DNA of 64,000 nucleotides, taken from assembly GCA_017416065.1 (NCBI GenBank), contig JAFQDM010000033.1:62001-126000 (forward strand). The letters run 5' to 3'. Numbering within the stretch: position 1 is the stretch's first letter; each line of letters begins with the position of its first letter. The position numbers were made by a program, and so were the translations under genes. Of the stretch, positions 42,952 through 51,950 are shown piece by piece. Source of the DNA: Ruminococcus sp. Its GTDB lineage: Bacteria; Bacillota; Clostridia; Oscillospirales; Acutalibacteraceae. The notes below the pieces were generated by a model that worked only from the letters and a program-made list of their open reading frames with translations, was not told where the DNA came from and did no database searches.

Positions 42952-44235
42952 ATGAGTTACAAAAATATTGACACCACCTGCGTTCAGGGCGGCTACACCC
43001 CCGGAAACGGCGAACCCAGACAGATCCCCATTGTTCAGAGCACAACCTTTAAATATGCCACCTCTGAGGATATGGGCAAGCTTTTTGACCTTGAGGCAGA
43101 GGGCTACTTCTACACCCGTCTGCAAAACCCCACAAACGACTACGTTGCAAAGAAGATCTGCGAGCTTGAGGGCGGCACAGCCGCTATGCTCACCTCTTCA
43201 GGTCAGGCAGCAAGCTTCTTCAGCATCTTTAACATTGCAGGAGCAGGCGACCACATCGTAGCCTCCAGCGCCATCTACGGCGGAACCTACAACCTCTTTG
43301 CAGTTACTATGAAGCGTATGGGCATAGACTTCACCTTCGTCTCCCCCAATGCATCAGAGGAAGAGCTGCAGGCAGCATTCCGTCCCAACACAAAGGCTCT
43401 CTTCGGAGAGACCATTGCAAACCCTGCTTTGGTAGTGCTTGACATTGAGCGCTTTGCAAATGTTGCACACAAAAACGGTGTGCCCCTTATCATCGACAAC
43501 ACCTTTGCAACTCCCGTCACCTGCCGTCCCTTTGAGTGGGGTGCAGACATTGTGATCCACTCCACCACCAAGTACATTGACGGTCACGGAGCATCCGTTG
43601 GCGGTTGCATTGTTGATTCAGGCAAGTTCGACTGGACAAAATATCCCGACAAATTCCCCGGTCTTTGCACTCCTGACGAGAGCTACCACGGGGTAACATA
43701 CACAGAAAGATTCGGTCTTGCAGGAGCCTACATCACAAAGGCCACTGCTCAGCTTATGCGCGACTTCGGCTGTATTCAGTCTCCTCAGCACGCATTCTAC
43801 CTGAACTTAGGCCTTGAGAGCCTGCATCTGCGTATGCAGCGCCATTGCGAGAACGGACTCGCAGTTGCACAGTACCTTAAGAATCACCCCAAGGTTGCCT
43901 GGGTGCGCTACTCAGGACTTGAGGGCGACGAGTGCTACGACCTGGGCAAAAAGTATCTTAAATACGGCGGATGCGGAGTTGTAAGCTTTGGCGTTAAGGG
44001 CGGCAGAGCTGCTGCAGAAGCATTTATGAAAAACCTGAAGATCGCCGCTATTGAGACCCACGTAGCAGATGCACGCACCTGCTGTCTGCATCCTGCAAGC
44101 GCAACCCACCGCCAGATGAACGACGAGGAGCTTGCCGCCGCAGGCATCTCTCCCGATTTAGTTCGTTTCTCCTGCGGAATCGAAGCAGCAGAGGACCTTA
44201 TCTCTGATATAGAGAATGCCCTTGCTGAAGTATGA
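42952..44235 (+). CDS. metY: O-acetylhomoserine sulfhydrylase (aminocarboxypropyltransferase)
   Basis: A 427-residue Cys/Met metabolism PLP enzyme. The PLP lysine is in HSTTKYIDGHG (about 203-213), with YTRLQNPTNDYVAKKICELE near the N-terminus and SGQAASFFSIFNI. The inserted region of about 30 residues after the lysine is typical for MetY and separates it from CGS. It makes homocysteine from O-acetylhomoserine and sulfide. It is followed by metA, 47 bp away, which supplies O-acetylhomoserine. Ribosome site AAGGAGG. Confidence 0.95.
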   Translation: MSYKNIDTTCVQGGYTPGNGEPRQIPIVQSTTFKYATSEDMGKLFDLEAEGYFYTRLQNPTNDYVAKKICELEGGTAAMLTSSGQAASFFSIFNIAGAGDHIVASSAIYGGTYNLFAVTMKRMGIDFTFVSPNASEEELQAAFRPNTKALFGETIANPALVVLDIERFANVAHKNGVPLIIDNTFATPVTCRPFEWGADIVIHSTTKYIDGHGASVGGCIVDSGKFDWTKYPDKFPGLCTPDESYHGVTYTERFGLAGAYITKATAQLMRDFGCIQSPQHAFYLNLGLESLHLRMQRHCENGLAVAQYLKNHPKVAWVRYSGLEGDECYDLGKKYLKYGGCGVVSFGVKGGRAAAEAFMKNLKIAAIETHVADARTCCLHPASATHRQMNDEELAAAGISPDLVRFSCGIEAAEDLISDIENALAEV

Positions 44236-44282
44236 GTAAAACCAAAAGCTACACGTAATATATACGAAAGGGGGAAGTTTTA

Positions 44283-45209
44283 ATGCCTATCAAAATTCCC
44301 AACGACCTTCCTGCAACCCAGACACTCTACGATGAAAACATATTCGTAATCACGGAAACACGGGCAATCACTCAGGACATACGTCCCCTGCAGATTGCAA
44401 TACTCAACCTTATGCCCACAAAGATAGAGACAGAAACTCAGCTTGCAAGGCTTCTGGGCAACTCACCCTTGCAGGTAGAGATAGAGTTCATCCACACGGC
44501 AACCCATAAATCCAAAAACATCTCCACGGACCATCTCTTCCGCTTCTACAAAACCTTTGACGAGATCCGCGACAGAAAGTTTGACGGAATGATCATCACA
44601 GGTGCCCCTGTGGAAAACCTCCCCTTTGAGGAGGTAGAATACTGGGATGAGCTTTGCGAGATAATGGAGTGGACAAAAACCAACGTCACCTCCACCTTCC
44701 ACATCTGCTGGGGCGCTCAGGCAGGACTTTACTACCATTACGGCATCCACAAGCATCCCCTGCCGGAGAAGCTCTTCGGAGTTTATCCCCACACCGCAGA
44801 CTACAAGCAGTCCATCCTCTTCCGTGGGTTTGACGATGTGTTTATGGTTCCCCATTCACGCCACACCACAATAAACAGAGAGGATATTGAGGCGGTGCCT
44901 GAGCTTCGGATACTTGCCTCCTCTGAGGAAGCAGGAGTGTACGCAATAGGCACAAAGCAGGGCAGGCAGATATTCATCACGGGCCACTCTGAGTACGACG
45001 CACAAACTCTGAACAAAGAGTACATCCGCGACAAATCCCAGGGCAAGCCCATCACCATCCCTAAGAACTACTTCCCAAATGACGATGAATCAAAGCCCCC
45101 CATTGTGAGCTGGAGAAGCCACGCAAACCTGCTCTATTCCAACTGGCTCAACTACTTTGTATACCAGACGACCCCCTACGACATCACCTCAATCACATCA
45201 ATAAAATAA
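44283..45209 (+). CDS. metA: Homoserine O-acetyltransferase (MetA family)
   Basis: A 308-residue MetA-family enzyme with catalytic Cys142 ([10 protein letters not shown]) and the downstream His/Glu of the GHSEYD region. Residue 111 is Glu ([10 protein letters not shown]). In the family, Glu111 gives acetyl-CoA specificity and Gly111 gives succinyl-CoA, so this is an acetyltransferase despite frequent naming as succinyltransferase. That fits the neighbouring MetY, which uses O-acetylhomoserine. Ribosome site GGGGGAAG. Confidence 0.96.
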   Translation: MPIKIPNDLPATQTLYDENIFVITETRAITQDIRPLQIAILNLMPTKIETETQLARLLGNSPLQVEIEFIHTATHKSKNISTDHLFRFYKTFDEIRDRKFDGMIITGAPVENLPFEEVEYWDELCEIMEWTKTNVTSTFHICWGAQAGLYYHYGIHKHPLPEKLFGVYPHTADYKQSILFRGFDDVFMVPHSRHTTINREDIEAVPELRILASSEEAGVYAIGTKQGRQIFITGHSEYDAQTLNKEYIRDKSQGKPITIPKNYFPNDDESKPPIVSWRSHANLLYSNWLNYFVYQTTPYDITSITSIK

Positions 45210-45217
45210 ACAAATCA

Positions 45218-46000
45218 AAACCACCAGTTCAACTGGTGGTTTGCACTGCCCCTATAAGGGGCTATTACTGGCTCAACCCCTAAAAGGGGTACTGAAGTTT
45301 GACACCGCATTACTATTACTGGCAGCCGCTCACGTGCGGCTGTCTTTTTTTGCCCTCTAATTCTTGCTACCCGTAAACGGGTCCCTGAATTCTTTAAATG
45401 TCATCTGGTCTTTTGTGAAGTCTTCTTCCATCTGATTTCGTATGTATTCTGCTATTATCTTCTTATTCTTTCCAACTGTGTCCACATAATATCCTCTGCA
45501 CCAGAAACTTCTTGAACCATATCTATATTTTAAGTTTGCATGCCTATCGAATATCATCAATGTGCTTTTTCCCTTGAGATACCCCATAAATTGTGCTATA
45601 CTTATGTGTGGTGGAATACTTACCAACATGTGTATATGATCTACACATGCTTCTGCTTCTATTATGATTACATCTTTTTGTGCACACAATTTTCTTAGTA
45701 TTTCACCTATATCTTGTCTCAACTTTCCATATATCTCTTTTCTCCTGTATTTTGGTGCAAAGACTATATGGTACTGACATCTATACGTTGAGTGTGCCGT
45801 ACTTCTTATTTCGTTGTTTTTACTTATATCTGTTTTCACTTTTAATTCCTCCTTGTATTCTTTAGGTAATGCGGTCGCCAAACCACTACCTATTATACTT
45901 GGAGGTTTTATTTTTTTCAAAACCATGGGCTTGCTTTGAGCTCGCCCTTTTTATTTTTGCTCTGCTCTTTTTCTTCCCCCGGTAGAACCGGGGGTTTATT
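45218..46000 (-). mobile_element. IS200-type insertion sequence (tnpA only)
   Basis: Encodes one Y1 transposase and no TnpB. Hairpins flank it on both sides, as expected for IS200 ends: CCCCCGGT/ACCGGGGG (about 45975-45993) upstream of the gene and GCAGCCGC/GTGCGGCTG (45322-45344) downstream. The downstream flank also holds ACCACCAGT/ACTGGTGGT, GCCCC/GGGGC and ACCCC/GGGGT hairpins with TATTACTGG repeated twice. The ends given are approximate because IS200 elements make no target duplication. Confidence 0.65.
45357..45839 (-). CDS. tnpA: IS200/IS605-family transposase TnpA
   Basis: 160 residues from a GTG at 45839, placed by a strong AAGGAGG site 8 nt upstream; the longer frame to 45926 adds an atypical N-terminus. 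The HUH motif is VDHIHMLVSIP and the catalytic Tyr is in IAEYIRNQMEED. YHIVFAPKYRR and RGYYVDTVG are family signatures. It is full length and looks intact, so the element could be active. It cuts and joins single-stranded DNA at hairpin ends. Confidence 0.93.
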   Translation of the reverse strand: MKTDISKNNEIRSTAHSTYRCQYHIVFAPKYRRKEIYGKLRQDIGEILRKLCAQKDVIIIEAEACVDHIHMLVSIPPHISIAQFMGYLKGKSTLMIFDRHANLKYRYGSRSFWCRGYYVDTVGKNKKIIAEYIRNQMEEDFTKDQMTFKEFRDPFTGSKN

Positions 46001-46022
46001 TCCACGTCTAAAGACACCAATC

Positions 46023-46063
46023 AGAGCGTGCCGAGTTTTCATACCCTGCACGCTCTTTTTTTA
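46023..46063. terminator. Terminator-like hairpin after the second dockerin operon
   Basis: Arms AGAGCGTGC and GCACGCTCT; loop and stem match the hairpin at 11315 with two mismatches by eye. The T run (TTTTTTT) is on the plus strand; the minus strand lacks one, so it may be a degraded terminator for the minus-strand operon. Confidence 0.65.
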
Positions 46064-46080
46064 CACAAGTTTAAGTTCAA

Positions 46081-46107
46081 TCAATAAGAAACTCCTGCCA
46101 AATGCAT
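46081..46107 (-). pseudogene. Remnant of a dockerin C-terminus
   Basis: Read on the minus strand this encodes MHLAGVSY and a stop, with an in-frame stop directly before it. It matches the KHIAGLPY and KYLVGLPY ends of the dockerins at 12083 and 11372 and sits before the same terminator hairpin. It looks like the scar of a lost C-terminal dockerin. Confidence 0.5.
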
Positions 46108-46126
46108 TTATTCCTTTCTTTGCGTG

Positions 46127-46750
46127 TTATGTTGCTAATACATAATAATCAAGCTCAACAGACTCCAAATCAATATTGGCTCTGTAATCTAATGCTTCCA
46201 AAGATTCTAATGCATTCTCTTTCCCAGGATCTTGTAAGTATAATCTATAGTAGATAAGATTAACAGAACTCCTCTCTACCTTTTCTATTTTGCTGAATTT
46301 ATATTCCGGAAAATCTTCCAATGTATACTCATAACCCAAACCGTCTTTTGGGGTAACAGATATGAATTCTCCGTCATAGTCTCCAACTTCCCATACTGTC
46401 CCCGAAAACTCATCCCGGCTTGCCATTACAAGTTCCTCTCCCAAAGGAGCCTCAACCTCAAGCCCTGCAAGGTGCTTTTGAATTGCCGTGGCATTTTTTA
46501 TGGTGATATCTCCTCTTTCAGGCTCTGCCATATACCTCTGCACTGCAGTAATATACGTAAGCCCTGCCAGTCCTTTTTGCAGGTAGGTTGCATCCTTCAC
46601 GGTCAGCACTCCGTCTAAATCCACATCGCCGTACAGAAAAGCCTCGGGCTGTGTATATAAATCTTCTGTGTCGGCAGATACTACTACCGCAGAAACAGAA
46701 CTCAGCACAAATAAAACAAGTACCATTGTTATGCAGAGAATCTTTTTCAT
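46127..46750 (-). CDS. Secreted protein with N-terminal dockerin (209-aa form)
   Basis: About 207 residues from the second ATG (46750), which is 8 nt after AGGAGG; the first ATG at 46756 is too close. A signal peptide nearly identical to that of the upstream gene is followed at once by a dockerin (about 38-95: YGDVDLDGVLTVKDATYLQK, and a degenerate EPERGDITIKNATAIQK lacking the loop Asp residues). The remaining 100 residues are a unique domain. It lies 27 bp after the paralogue and is probably cotranscribed. Function unknown. Confidence 0.85.
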   Translation of the reverse strand: MKKILCITMVLVLFVLSSVSAVVVSADTEDLYTQPEAFLYGDVDLDGVLTVKDATYLQKGLAGLTYITAVQRYMAEPERGDITIKNATAIQKHLAGLEVEAPLGEELVMASRDEFSGTVWEVGDYDGEFISVTPKDGLGYEYTLEDFPEYKFSKIEKVERSSVNLIYYRLYLQDPGKENALESLEALDYRANIDLESVELDYYVLAT

Positions 46751-46783
46751 AAACATTACCTCCTATTATTTTAGCCTAATGTT

Positions 46784-47566
46784 TTAATACAACTCAACAT
46801 TCTCGTATGTAACAATATCTGCAATATCTTTTATATCATCCTTGCCTACCTCGATATACAGTCGCCGATTCACTACATCAGCATTTACTGCTCCGCCTTC
46901 AGGGAATAATAGAGTATAGCTCACACAAAGTGTTCCATCCGATTTTGTGATCTCATTTACTCTGTATTTATATGAACTGCTATCCCATCCAAAAGACATA
47001 ACAATCAAAGCATTTTTTTCAAAAAACTCATCCGTATACCTACTGTCAAGCTTGGTATCATCCAAATCATTAAGCATATAATGCGTTTTATCAAAAATAT
47101 AAAAACTGTTGGATGTAAAATACTGAGCAGACTCAAGGCGACTATCGGTCTCCCTATACTCTTCTTGTGTAAAAGGAATTTCATCTCCTGTTACAGTCGC
47201 ACCAATCATAGCATCTTTATATTTCACAGGTTCTATGATAACCTCTGAATTGCCTACCTTTGAGTTCTCTACGTTTATTTCTGCTATATACTTTTGAATT
47301 TCCGTTGCGTTGCGAACGGTAAGCTTGCCGCCATTCGTCTTTGCCGCCTGTTTCTGCAATAATGATAATTTTTCTAATCCGGCAATAAATTTCTGAATAA
47401 GAGTTGCATCCTTAATTGTAACTTTTTCGTCTAAGTCCACATCGCCGTACAGAAAAGCCTCGGGCTGTGTATATGAATCTTCTGTATCGGCAGATACTAC
47501 TACCGCAGAAACAGAACTCAGCACAAATAAAACAAGTACCATTGTTATGCATAGAATCTTTTTCAT
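46784..47566 (-). CDS. Secreted protein with N-terminal dockerin (262-aa form)
   Basis: About 260 residues from the second ATG (47566), placed by AGGAGG. The first 47 residues are almost identical to the downstream paralogue. The dockerin (about 38-95) has one good calcium loop (GDVDLDEKVTIKDATLIQK) and one without acidic ligands (KTNGGKLTVRNATEIQK). The C-terminal domain (about 110-260) begins IEPVKYKDAMIGATVTGD and looks like a protease-inhibitor-style beta domain, but I cannot assign it. First gene of a two-gene operon. Confidence 0.85.
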   Translation of the reverse strand: MKKILCITMVLVLFVLSSVSAVVVSADTEDSYTQPEAFLYGDVDLDEKVTIKDATLIQKFIAGLEKLSLLQKQAAKTNGGKLTVRNATEIQKYIAEINVENSKVGNSEVIIEPVKYKDAMIGATVTGDEIPFTQEEYRETDSRLESAQYFTSNSFYIFDKTHYMLNDLDDTKLDSRYTDEFFEKNALIVMSFGWDSSSYKYRVNEITKSDGTLCVSYTLLFPEGGAVNADVVNRRLYIEVGKDDIKDIADIVTYENVELY

Positions 47567-47637
47567 AAACATTACCTCCTATTATGAAAATGCGATCTCA
47601 CTTTTATGATATGGTATAAAATCATCCCTATTTACTT

Positions 47638-47669
47638 AAAATTCTACTTTGTACATCGGAGACACCTCT
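47638..47669 (-). promoter_or_regulatory. Conserved 32-nt leader box (copy B)
   Basis: Lies 72 bp before the start codon and matches 14714-14745 at 29 of 32 positions by eye. The distance to the promoter -10 (108 bp) is close to that of copy A (115 bp). Confidence 0.6.
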
Positions 47670-47776
47670 GTTAAGGCTTTTAAGCTCGGCAGACCGCAAT
47701 ACTTCACCACAGCTTGCTCGATCAATTGATACAGTTTATTTCGCCTATGGTTTGTACTTATTATCTACCTGATTAA

Positions 47777-47805
47777 ATAATAACATCATTGGTAGTATTT
47801 GTCAA
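47777..47805 (-). promoter_or_regulatory. Promoter of the second dockerin operon
   Basis: TTGACA, 17-nt spacer, TATTAT on the minus strand. Hexamers and part of the spacer (AATA ... ATGATR) match the promoter at 14860. Confidence 0.78.
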
Positions 47806-47961
47806 CGATGTTATGTTATTCATAATATTGTGCACAGCAAACATCGCTGATAAAAACTATAAATATATTCATCTCCCTATTCAGGATATAGTATCCCTCC
47901 TGTTTTTATGAAGAAACCGTAAATTATGGATTAAAAACCTGAGGTTTTCGTCATTTTTGTA

Positions 47962-47989
47962 TTGACATTAAAAATCTCAAAAATATAAT
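47962..47989 (+). promoter_or_regulatory. Promoter of the ABC exporter operon
   Basis: TTGACA, 16-nt spacer, TATAAT; about 45 nt of leader. No regulator gene is adjacent. Confidence 0.8.
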
Positions 47990-48041
47990 AGTATAGTAAA
48001 TCAATTTTAATCAATCAATATGTATGAAAAGGAGGTATTTT

Positions 48042-49793
48042 ATGCTCAGAAAGCTCTCAAAAAGCGTGCGGGAATTCAAGCTTGCTTCCTTCCTTGCTCC
48101 CCTGTTCATTGCAGGCGAGGTACTTATGGAGGTTATCATTCCCCTTATTGTTGCACGGCTTATCAACACAGGCATAGAATACAAAGACGCTTCAGGTCAG
48201 GTTGTGGGAAACATAGAAAACCTGATAAAGCTTGGACTTCTCTTGGTGCTGTGCTGCATCATCTCTATGATATTCGGCACACTTGCAGGAGATTTTGCCG
48301 CCAAGGCATCTACGGGATTTGCAAGGAATCTGAGACACGATATGTTTTTCTCCATTCAGAATTTTTCCTTCAAAAACATAGACAAGTTTTCCTCTTCATC
48401 CCTTATCACAAGGCTTACAACAGACGTAAACAACGTGCAGATGTCTTATCAGATGCTCATCCGCATTGCCGTGCGCAGTCCGCTGATGATAATCTTCTCT
48501 TTTGTAATGGCGTTCTACATTCACCCCAGCATGGGCACCGTCTTTCTGTGCATCGTGCCCATACTCGTTGCAGGCACGGCAATCCTCATAAAGTTTGCAT
48601 TCCCCAAGTTTATGAAGCTCTTCAGAAAGCTTGACGACCTGAACAGGGTCGTGCAGGAAAACCTCAGGGGTGCAAGGGTGGTAAAATCCTTTGTACGGGA
48701 AGACTACGAGATAGAAAAATGCAAGGGTGTCTCTGACGCCATCTACAACATCGCCGTCAAGGCAGACTCTCTTGTAGCCTTCAGCTCCCCCTTGATGCAG
48801 CTTTGCGTGTACGGCTGTATGCTGCTTATCTCCTGGATTGGCGCAAACCTTATCGTAGGCGGAGAGCTTACAAAGGGTGAGCTTACAAGTATGTTCACCT
48901 ACGCATCTCAGATACTTATGAACTTTATGATGCTCTCTATGATATTCATTATGATAACCATGTCCAGAGCATCTGCTGAGCGTATCACGGAGGTTTTGGA
49001 CGAGGTCCCCGACCTTGCCGACCCAGAAAATCCCGAAACCGTAGTCAAAGACGGCTCCATTGAGTTCTGCGACGTGGATTTCAGCTACTCCGGAGATATG
49101 CAAAAGCTCTGCCTTTCCGATGTTGACCTTAAGATCGAATCAGGAGAAACTGTGGGTATAATCGGTGCCACAGGCTCCTCCAAGACCACCCTTGTGCAGC
49201 TTATCCCCAGGCTCTACGATGCAACCGCAGGCACGGTGAAGGTAGGCGGCAAGGACGTGCGTGAATACCACATAGAGACCCTGCGCGATGCAGTTGCAAT
49301 GGTGCTGCAAAAGAACATCCTCTTCTCCGGCACTATCAAAGAAAACCTTCGCTGGGGCAACGAGAATGCCACGGACGAGGAGCTTGTCCACGCTTGCAAG
49401 CTGGCCTGTGCAGATGAGTTCATCAGCACCTTCCCCGATGGATACGACACATACATAGAAGAAGGCGGTGCCAACGTTTCGGGAGGTCAGAAGCAGAGGC
49501 TTTGCATTGCAAGAGCTCTGCTCAAATCCCCCAAGATACTTATTCTTGACGACTCCACAAGCGCAGTCGACACCCACACGGATGCTCTCATCCGCAAGGC
49601 TATGGCTGAATACATCCCCGAAACCACCAAGATCATCATTGCTCAGCGTATTTCCTCCGTTGAGCATGCAGACAAGATAATAGTCCTTGACGAGGGCAAG
49701 ATCACAGATATCGGCACTCACGAGGAGCTTCTGAACACAAGCAGTATCTACCAAGAGGTATATGCTTCACAGCAGAAGGGAGGTCTTTCATAA
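48042..49793 (+). CDS. ABC exporter half-transporter, degenerate-site subunit
   Basis: 583 residues from the ATG at 48042, 7 nt after AAGGAGG (the frame opens at 48024). Six TM segments (about 15-300) precede an ATPase domain with Walker A GATGSSKTT, signature VSGGQKQRL and Walker B ILILDDSTSAVD. The catalytic Glu after Walker B is Asp here, which marks the non-hydrolysing site of heterodimeric exporters. Its stop overlaps the start of the next gene (TAATG). The pair probably exports drugs, lipids or peptides. Confidence 0.93.
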   Translation: MLRKLSKSVREFKLASFLAPLFIAGEVLMEVIIPLIVARLINTGIEYKDASGQVVGNIENLIKLGLLLVLCCIISMIFGTLAGDFAAKASTGFARNLRHDMFFSIQNFSFKNIDKFSSSSLITRLTTDVNNVQMSYQMLIRIAVRSPLMIIFSFVMAFYIHPSMGTVFLCIVPILVAGTAILIKFAFPKFMKLFRKLDDLNRVVQENLRGARVVKSFVREDYEIEKCKGVSDAIYNIAVKADSLVAFSSPLMQLCVYGCMLLISWIGANLIVGGELTKGELTSMFTYASQILMNFMMLSMIFIMITMSRASAERITEVLDEVPDLADPENPETVVKDGSIEFCDVDFSYSGDMQKLCLSDVDLKIESGETVGIIGATGSSKTTLVQLIPRLYDATAGTVKVGGKDVREYHIETLRDAVAMVLQKNILFSGTIKENLRWGNENATDEELVHACKLACADEFISTFPDGYDTYIEEGGANVSGGQKQRLCIARALLKSPKILILDDSTSAVDTHTDALIRKAMAEYIPETTKIIIAQRISSVEHADKIIVLDEGKITDIGTHEELLNTSSIYQEVYASQQKGGLS

Positions 49794-51706
49794 TGGCAGG
49801 TCCTATGAAACACAACCCCGCAGTAATGGGCAAAAAGATCTCTATGAACAAAGACCAGTCAAAAACCCTCAAGCGCCTTATGAGCTACATTATGAGCCGC
49901 TTCAAGTACAGATTCATTCTTGTATTTTTGTGCATCATCGTCACTGCAGTGGTCAGCGCTCTGAGCGCAAAATTCGTTGGTAACGTGTTTGACGACTACA
50001 TCTCAAAGCTTCTGGGAGTTGCAAGCCCTGATTTCTCTGCACTTATAGGTGCAATCGTTCAAATGGGAATCATCTTCCTCTTCGGCATAGTTGCAACCCT
50101 TATGCAGAATCTCATTATGATATACATCACTCAGGGAATCCTCAGGCAGACCCGAGACGATATGTACTCTCATATGCAGACCCTGCCCATCAGGTATTTT
50201 GACACTCACACCCACGGCGACATTATGAGCCACTACACCAACGACGCAGAGACCCTCAGGCAGATGGTATCCCAAAGCATACCTCAGCTTATGTCCTCAA
50301 TCATCACCATTGTGGTATATCTGGTAATAATGCTCATCACAAACGTATGGCTTACACTCTTTGTGCTTCTGTTTGTAGGTCTTACCCTGATGATAACGGG
50401 TAAGGTTGCAGGCAAAAGCGGCAAGTACTTTGGTATGCAGCAGCAGGAGCTGGGCAGAGTTAACGGCTATATTCAGGAAATGATAAACGGACAGAAGGTT
50501 ATCAAGGTCTTTAATCACGAAGAAAAGGCAAAGGAAGAGTTTGACGCTCTGAACGACACCCTCTGCGATGTTTCTTACAAGGCACACAAGTTTGTAAACA
50601 TTCTGGGACCCATCACAGGAAACCTGGGACATCTTCAGTACGTGCTCATTGCAGTTGTAGGCGGCATCATTGCCATCTCAGGCTTTGATCCGAGCATCAC
50701 CCTGGGTGCAATAGTCAGCTTCCTGCTTTACTCCAAGAGCTTTACCATGCCGATCAACCAGGTTGCTCAGCAGGCAAGCTCCATCGTTATGGCATTGGCA
50801 GGAGCACAGCGTATCTTTGCTCTTATTGACGAAGAGCCGGAGGAGGACAAGGGCTACGTTACTCTTGTCAACGCAAAGCGTGAAAACGGAGAGATCGTTG
50901 AGACAACAGAGCACACAGGCCTTTGGGCGTGGAAGCATCCCCACGAGGACGGCACCACAACCTACACCGAGCTCAAGGGTGAGGTTCGCTTCTTTGACGT
51001 AGACTTTGCTTACGTTGAGGGCAAGACCGTGCTCCACGATGTAAGCCTCTATGCAAAGCCCGGTCAGAAGGTAGCCTTTGTAGGCGCTACAGGTGCCGGC
51101 AAAACCACCATCACAAACCTGATAAACCGCTTCTATGATATTGAAGACGGTAAGATCCGCTACGACGGAATAAACATAAACAAGATCAAAAAGGCAGACC
51201 TGAGACGCTCCTTGGGCATTGTTCTGCAGGACACAAACCTCTTTACGGGAACGGTTAAGGAGAACATCCTCTACGGCAAGCCCGATGCTACGGACGAAGA
51301 GGTTACAGCCGCCGCAAAGCTTGCAAACGCCCACGGCTTCATCTCAAGACTTCCCAAGGGATACGACACCGTGCTTGAAAACAACGGTGCAAACCTTTCT
51401 CAGGGACAGCGCCAGCTTATCTCCATTGCGCGAGCCGCCATTGCTGACCCGCCCGTTATGATCCTTGACGAGGCAACCTCCTCTATTGATACCAGAACGG
51501 AATCCTTAGTACAGAAGGGTATGGACGGACTTATGAAGGGCAGAACGGTTTTTGTAATCGCTCACAGACTTTCTACAGTTCAGAACTCAGACGTGATCAT
51601 GGTTCTGGAAAAGGGCAGGATCATTGAACGCGGAAACCACGAAGAGCTCATTGCTCAGAAGGGACAGTATTACAGACTGTACACAGGAGCCTTTGAGCTG
51701 GAATAA
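49793..51706 (+). CDS. ABC exporter half-transporter, catalytic-site subunit
   Basis: A 637-residue partner of the preceding protein. A 35-residue basic N-terminus leads into six TM segments (about 40-340) and an ATPase domain with Walker A GATGAGKTT, signature LSQGQRQLI and canonical Walker B MILDEATSSID. An insertion of about 50 residues between TM and ATPase domains (VNAKRENGEIVETTEHTG) is common in this subfamily (BmrD/LmrD-like). Substrate unknown. Confidence 0.94.
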   Translation: MAGPMKHNPAVMGKKISMNKDQSKTLKRLMSYIMSRFKYRFILVFLCIIVTAVVSALSAKFVGNVFDDYISKLLGVASPDFSALIGAIVQMGIIFLFGIVATLMQNLIMIYITQGILRQTRDDMYSHMQTLPIRYFDTHTHGDIMSHYTNDAETLRQMVSQSIPQLMSSIITIVVYLVIMLITNVWLTLFVLLFVGLTLMITGKVAGKSGKYFGMQQQELGRVNGYIQEMINGQKVIKVFNHEEKAKEEFDALNDTLCDVSYKAHKFVNILGPITGNLGHLQYVLIAVVGGIIAISGFDPSITLGAIVSFLLYSKSFTMPINQVAQQASSIVMALAGAQRIFALIDEEPEEDKGYVTLVNAKRENGEIVETTEHTGLWAWKHPHEDGTTTYTELKGEVRFFDVDFAYVEGKTVLHDVSLYAKPGQKVAFVGATGAGKTTITNLINRFYDIEDGKIRYDGININKIKKADLRRSLGIVLQDTNLFTGTVKENILYGKPDATDEEVTAAAKLANAHGFISRLPKGYDTVLENNGANLSQGQRQLISIARAAIADPPVMILDEATSSIDTRTESLVQKGMDGLMKGRTVFVIAHRLSTVQNSDVIMVLEKGRIIERGNHEELIAQKGQYYRLYTGAFELE

Positions 51707-51723
51707 TAATGCTATATAAAAGC

Positions 51724-51763
51724 AAAACTGCTGACGGGAATAAAACCCTGTCAGCAGTTTTTA
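51724..51763 (+). terminator. Terminator of the ABC exporter operon
   Basis: Arms AAACTGCTGAC and GTCAGCAGTTT followed by TTACTTT. Confidence 0.85.
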
Positions 51764-51880
51764 CTTTGCCCCTGAAGCGAAACGGGGGCCGGCAAAGCGA
51801 AGTTTGCCCTTACGGGCAAGTGAAGTTGCCGATCGGCAGTGAAGTTACTGTCGTAGTGAAGTTTGCTTCGCAAGTATTTC
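51764..51880. repeat. Mini-hairpin array C (linker GTGAAGT)
   Basis: A larger CTTTGCC/GGCAAAG hairpin, then TTGCCC/GGGCAA, TGCCGA/TCGGCA, TAC/GTA and TTGC/GCAA hairpins, each with a 3-4 nt loop or none. The linker is GCGAAGT (51797) then exactly GTGAAGT at 51820, 51839 and 51856. The region 51880-51950 continues AT-rich without a clear pattern. Confidence 0.8.
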
Positions 51881-51950
51881 GAAGGATATCTATCTTCAAT
51901 CTCGCAAACAACTCTTCTTCACCTTCCACTATATTCGCAAACCTTGCAGA

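Noticed and set aside
47567..47637. Additional gene upstream of the second dockerin operon
   Set aside because: The gap 47567-48041 is explained by a leader, two divergent promoters and AT-rich spacer; no open frame with a ribosome site was found.
51764..51880. CRISPR array
   Set aside because: The constant part is only 7 bp, the intervals are palindromes rather than unique spacers, and no cas gene is nearby. The same applies to the array at 35052.
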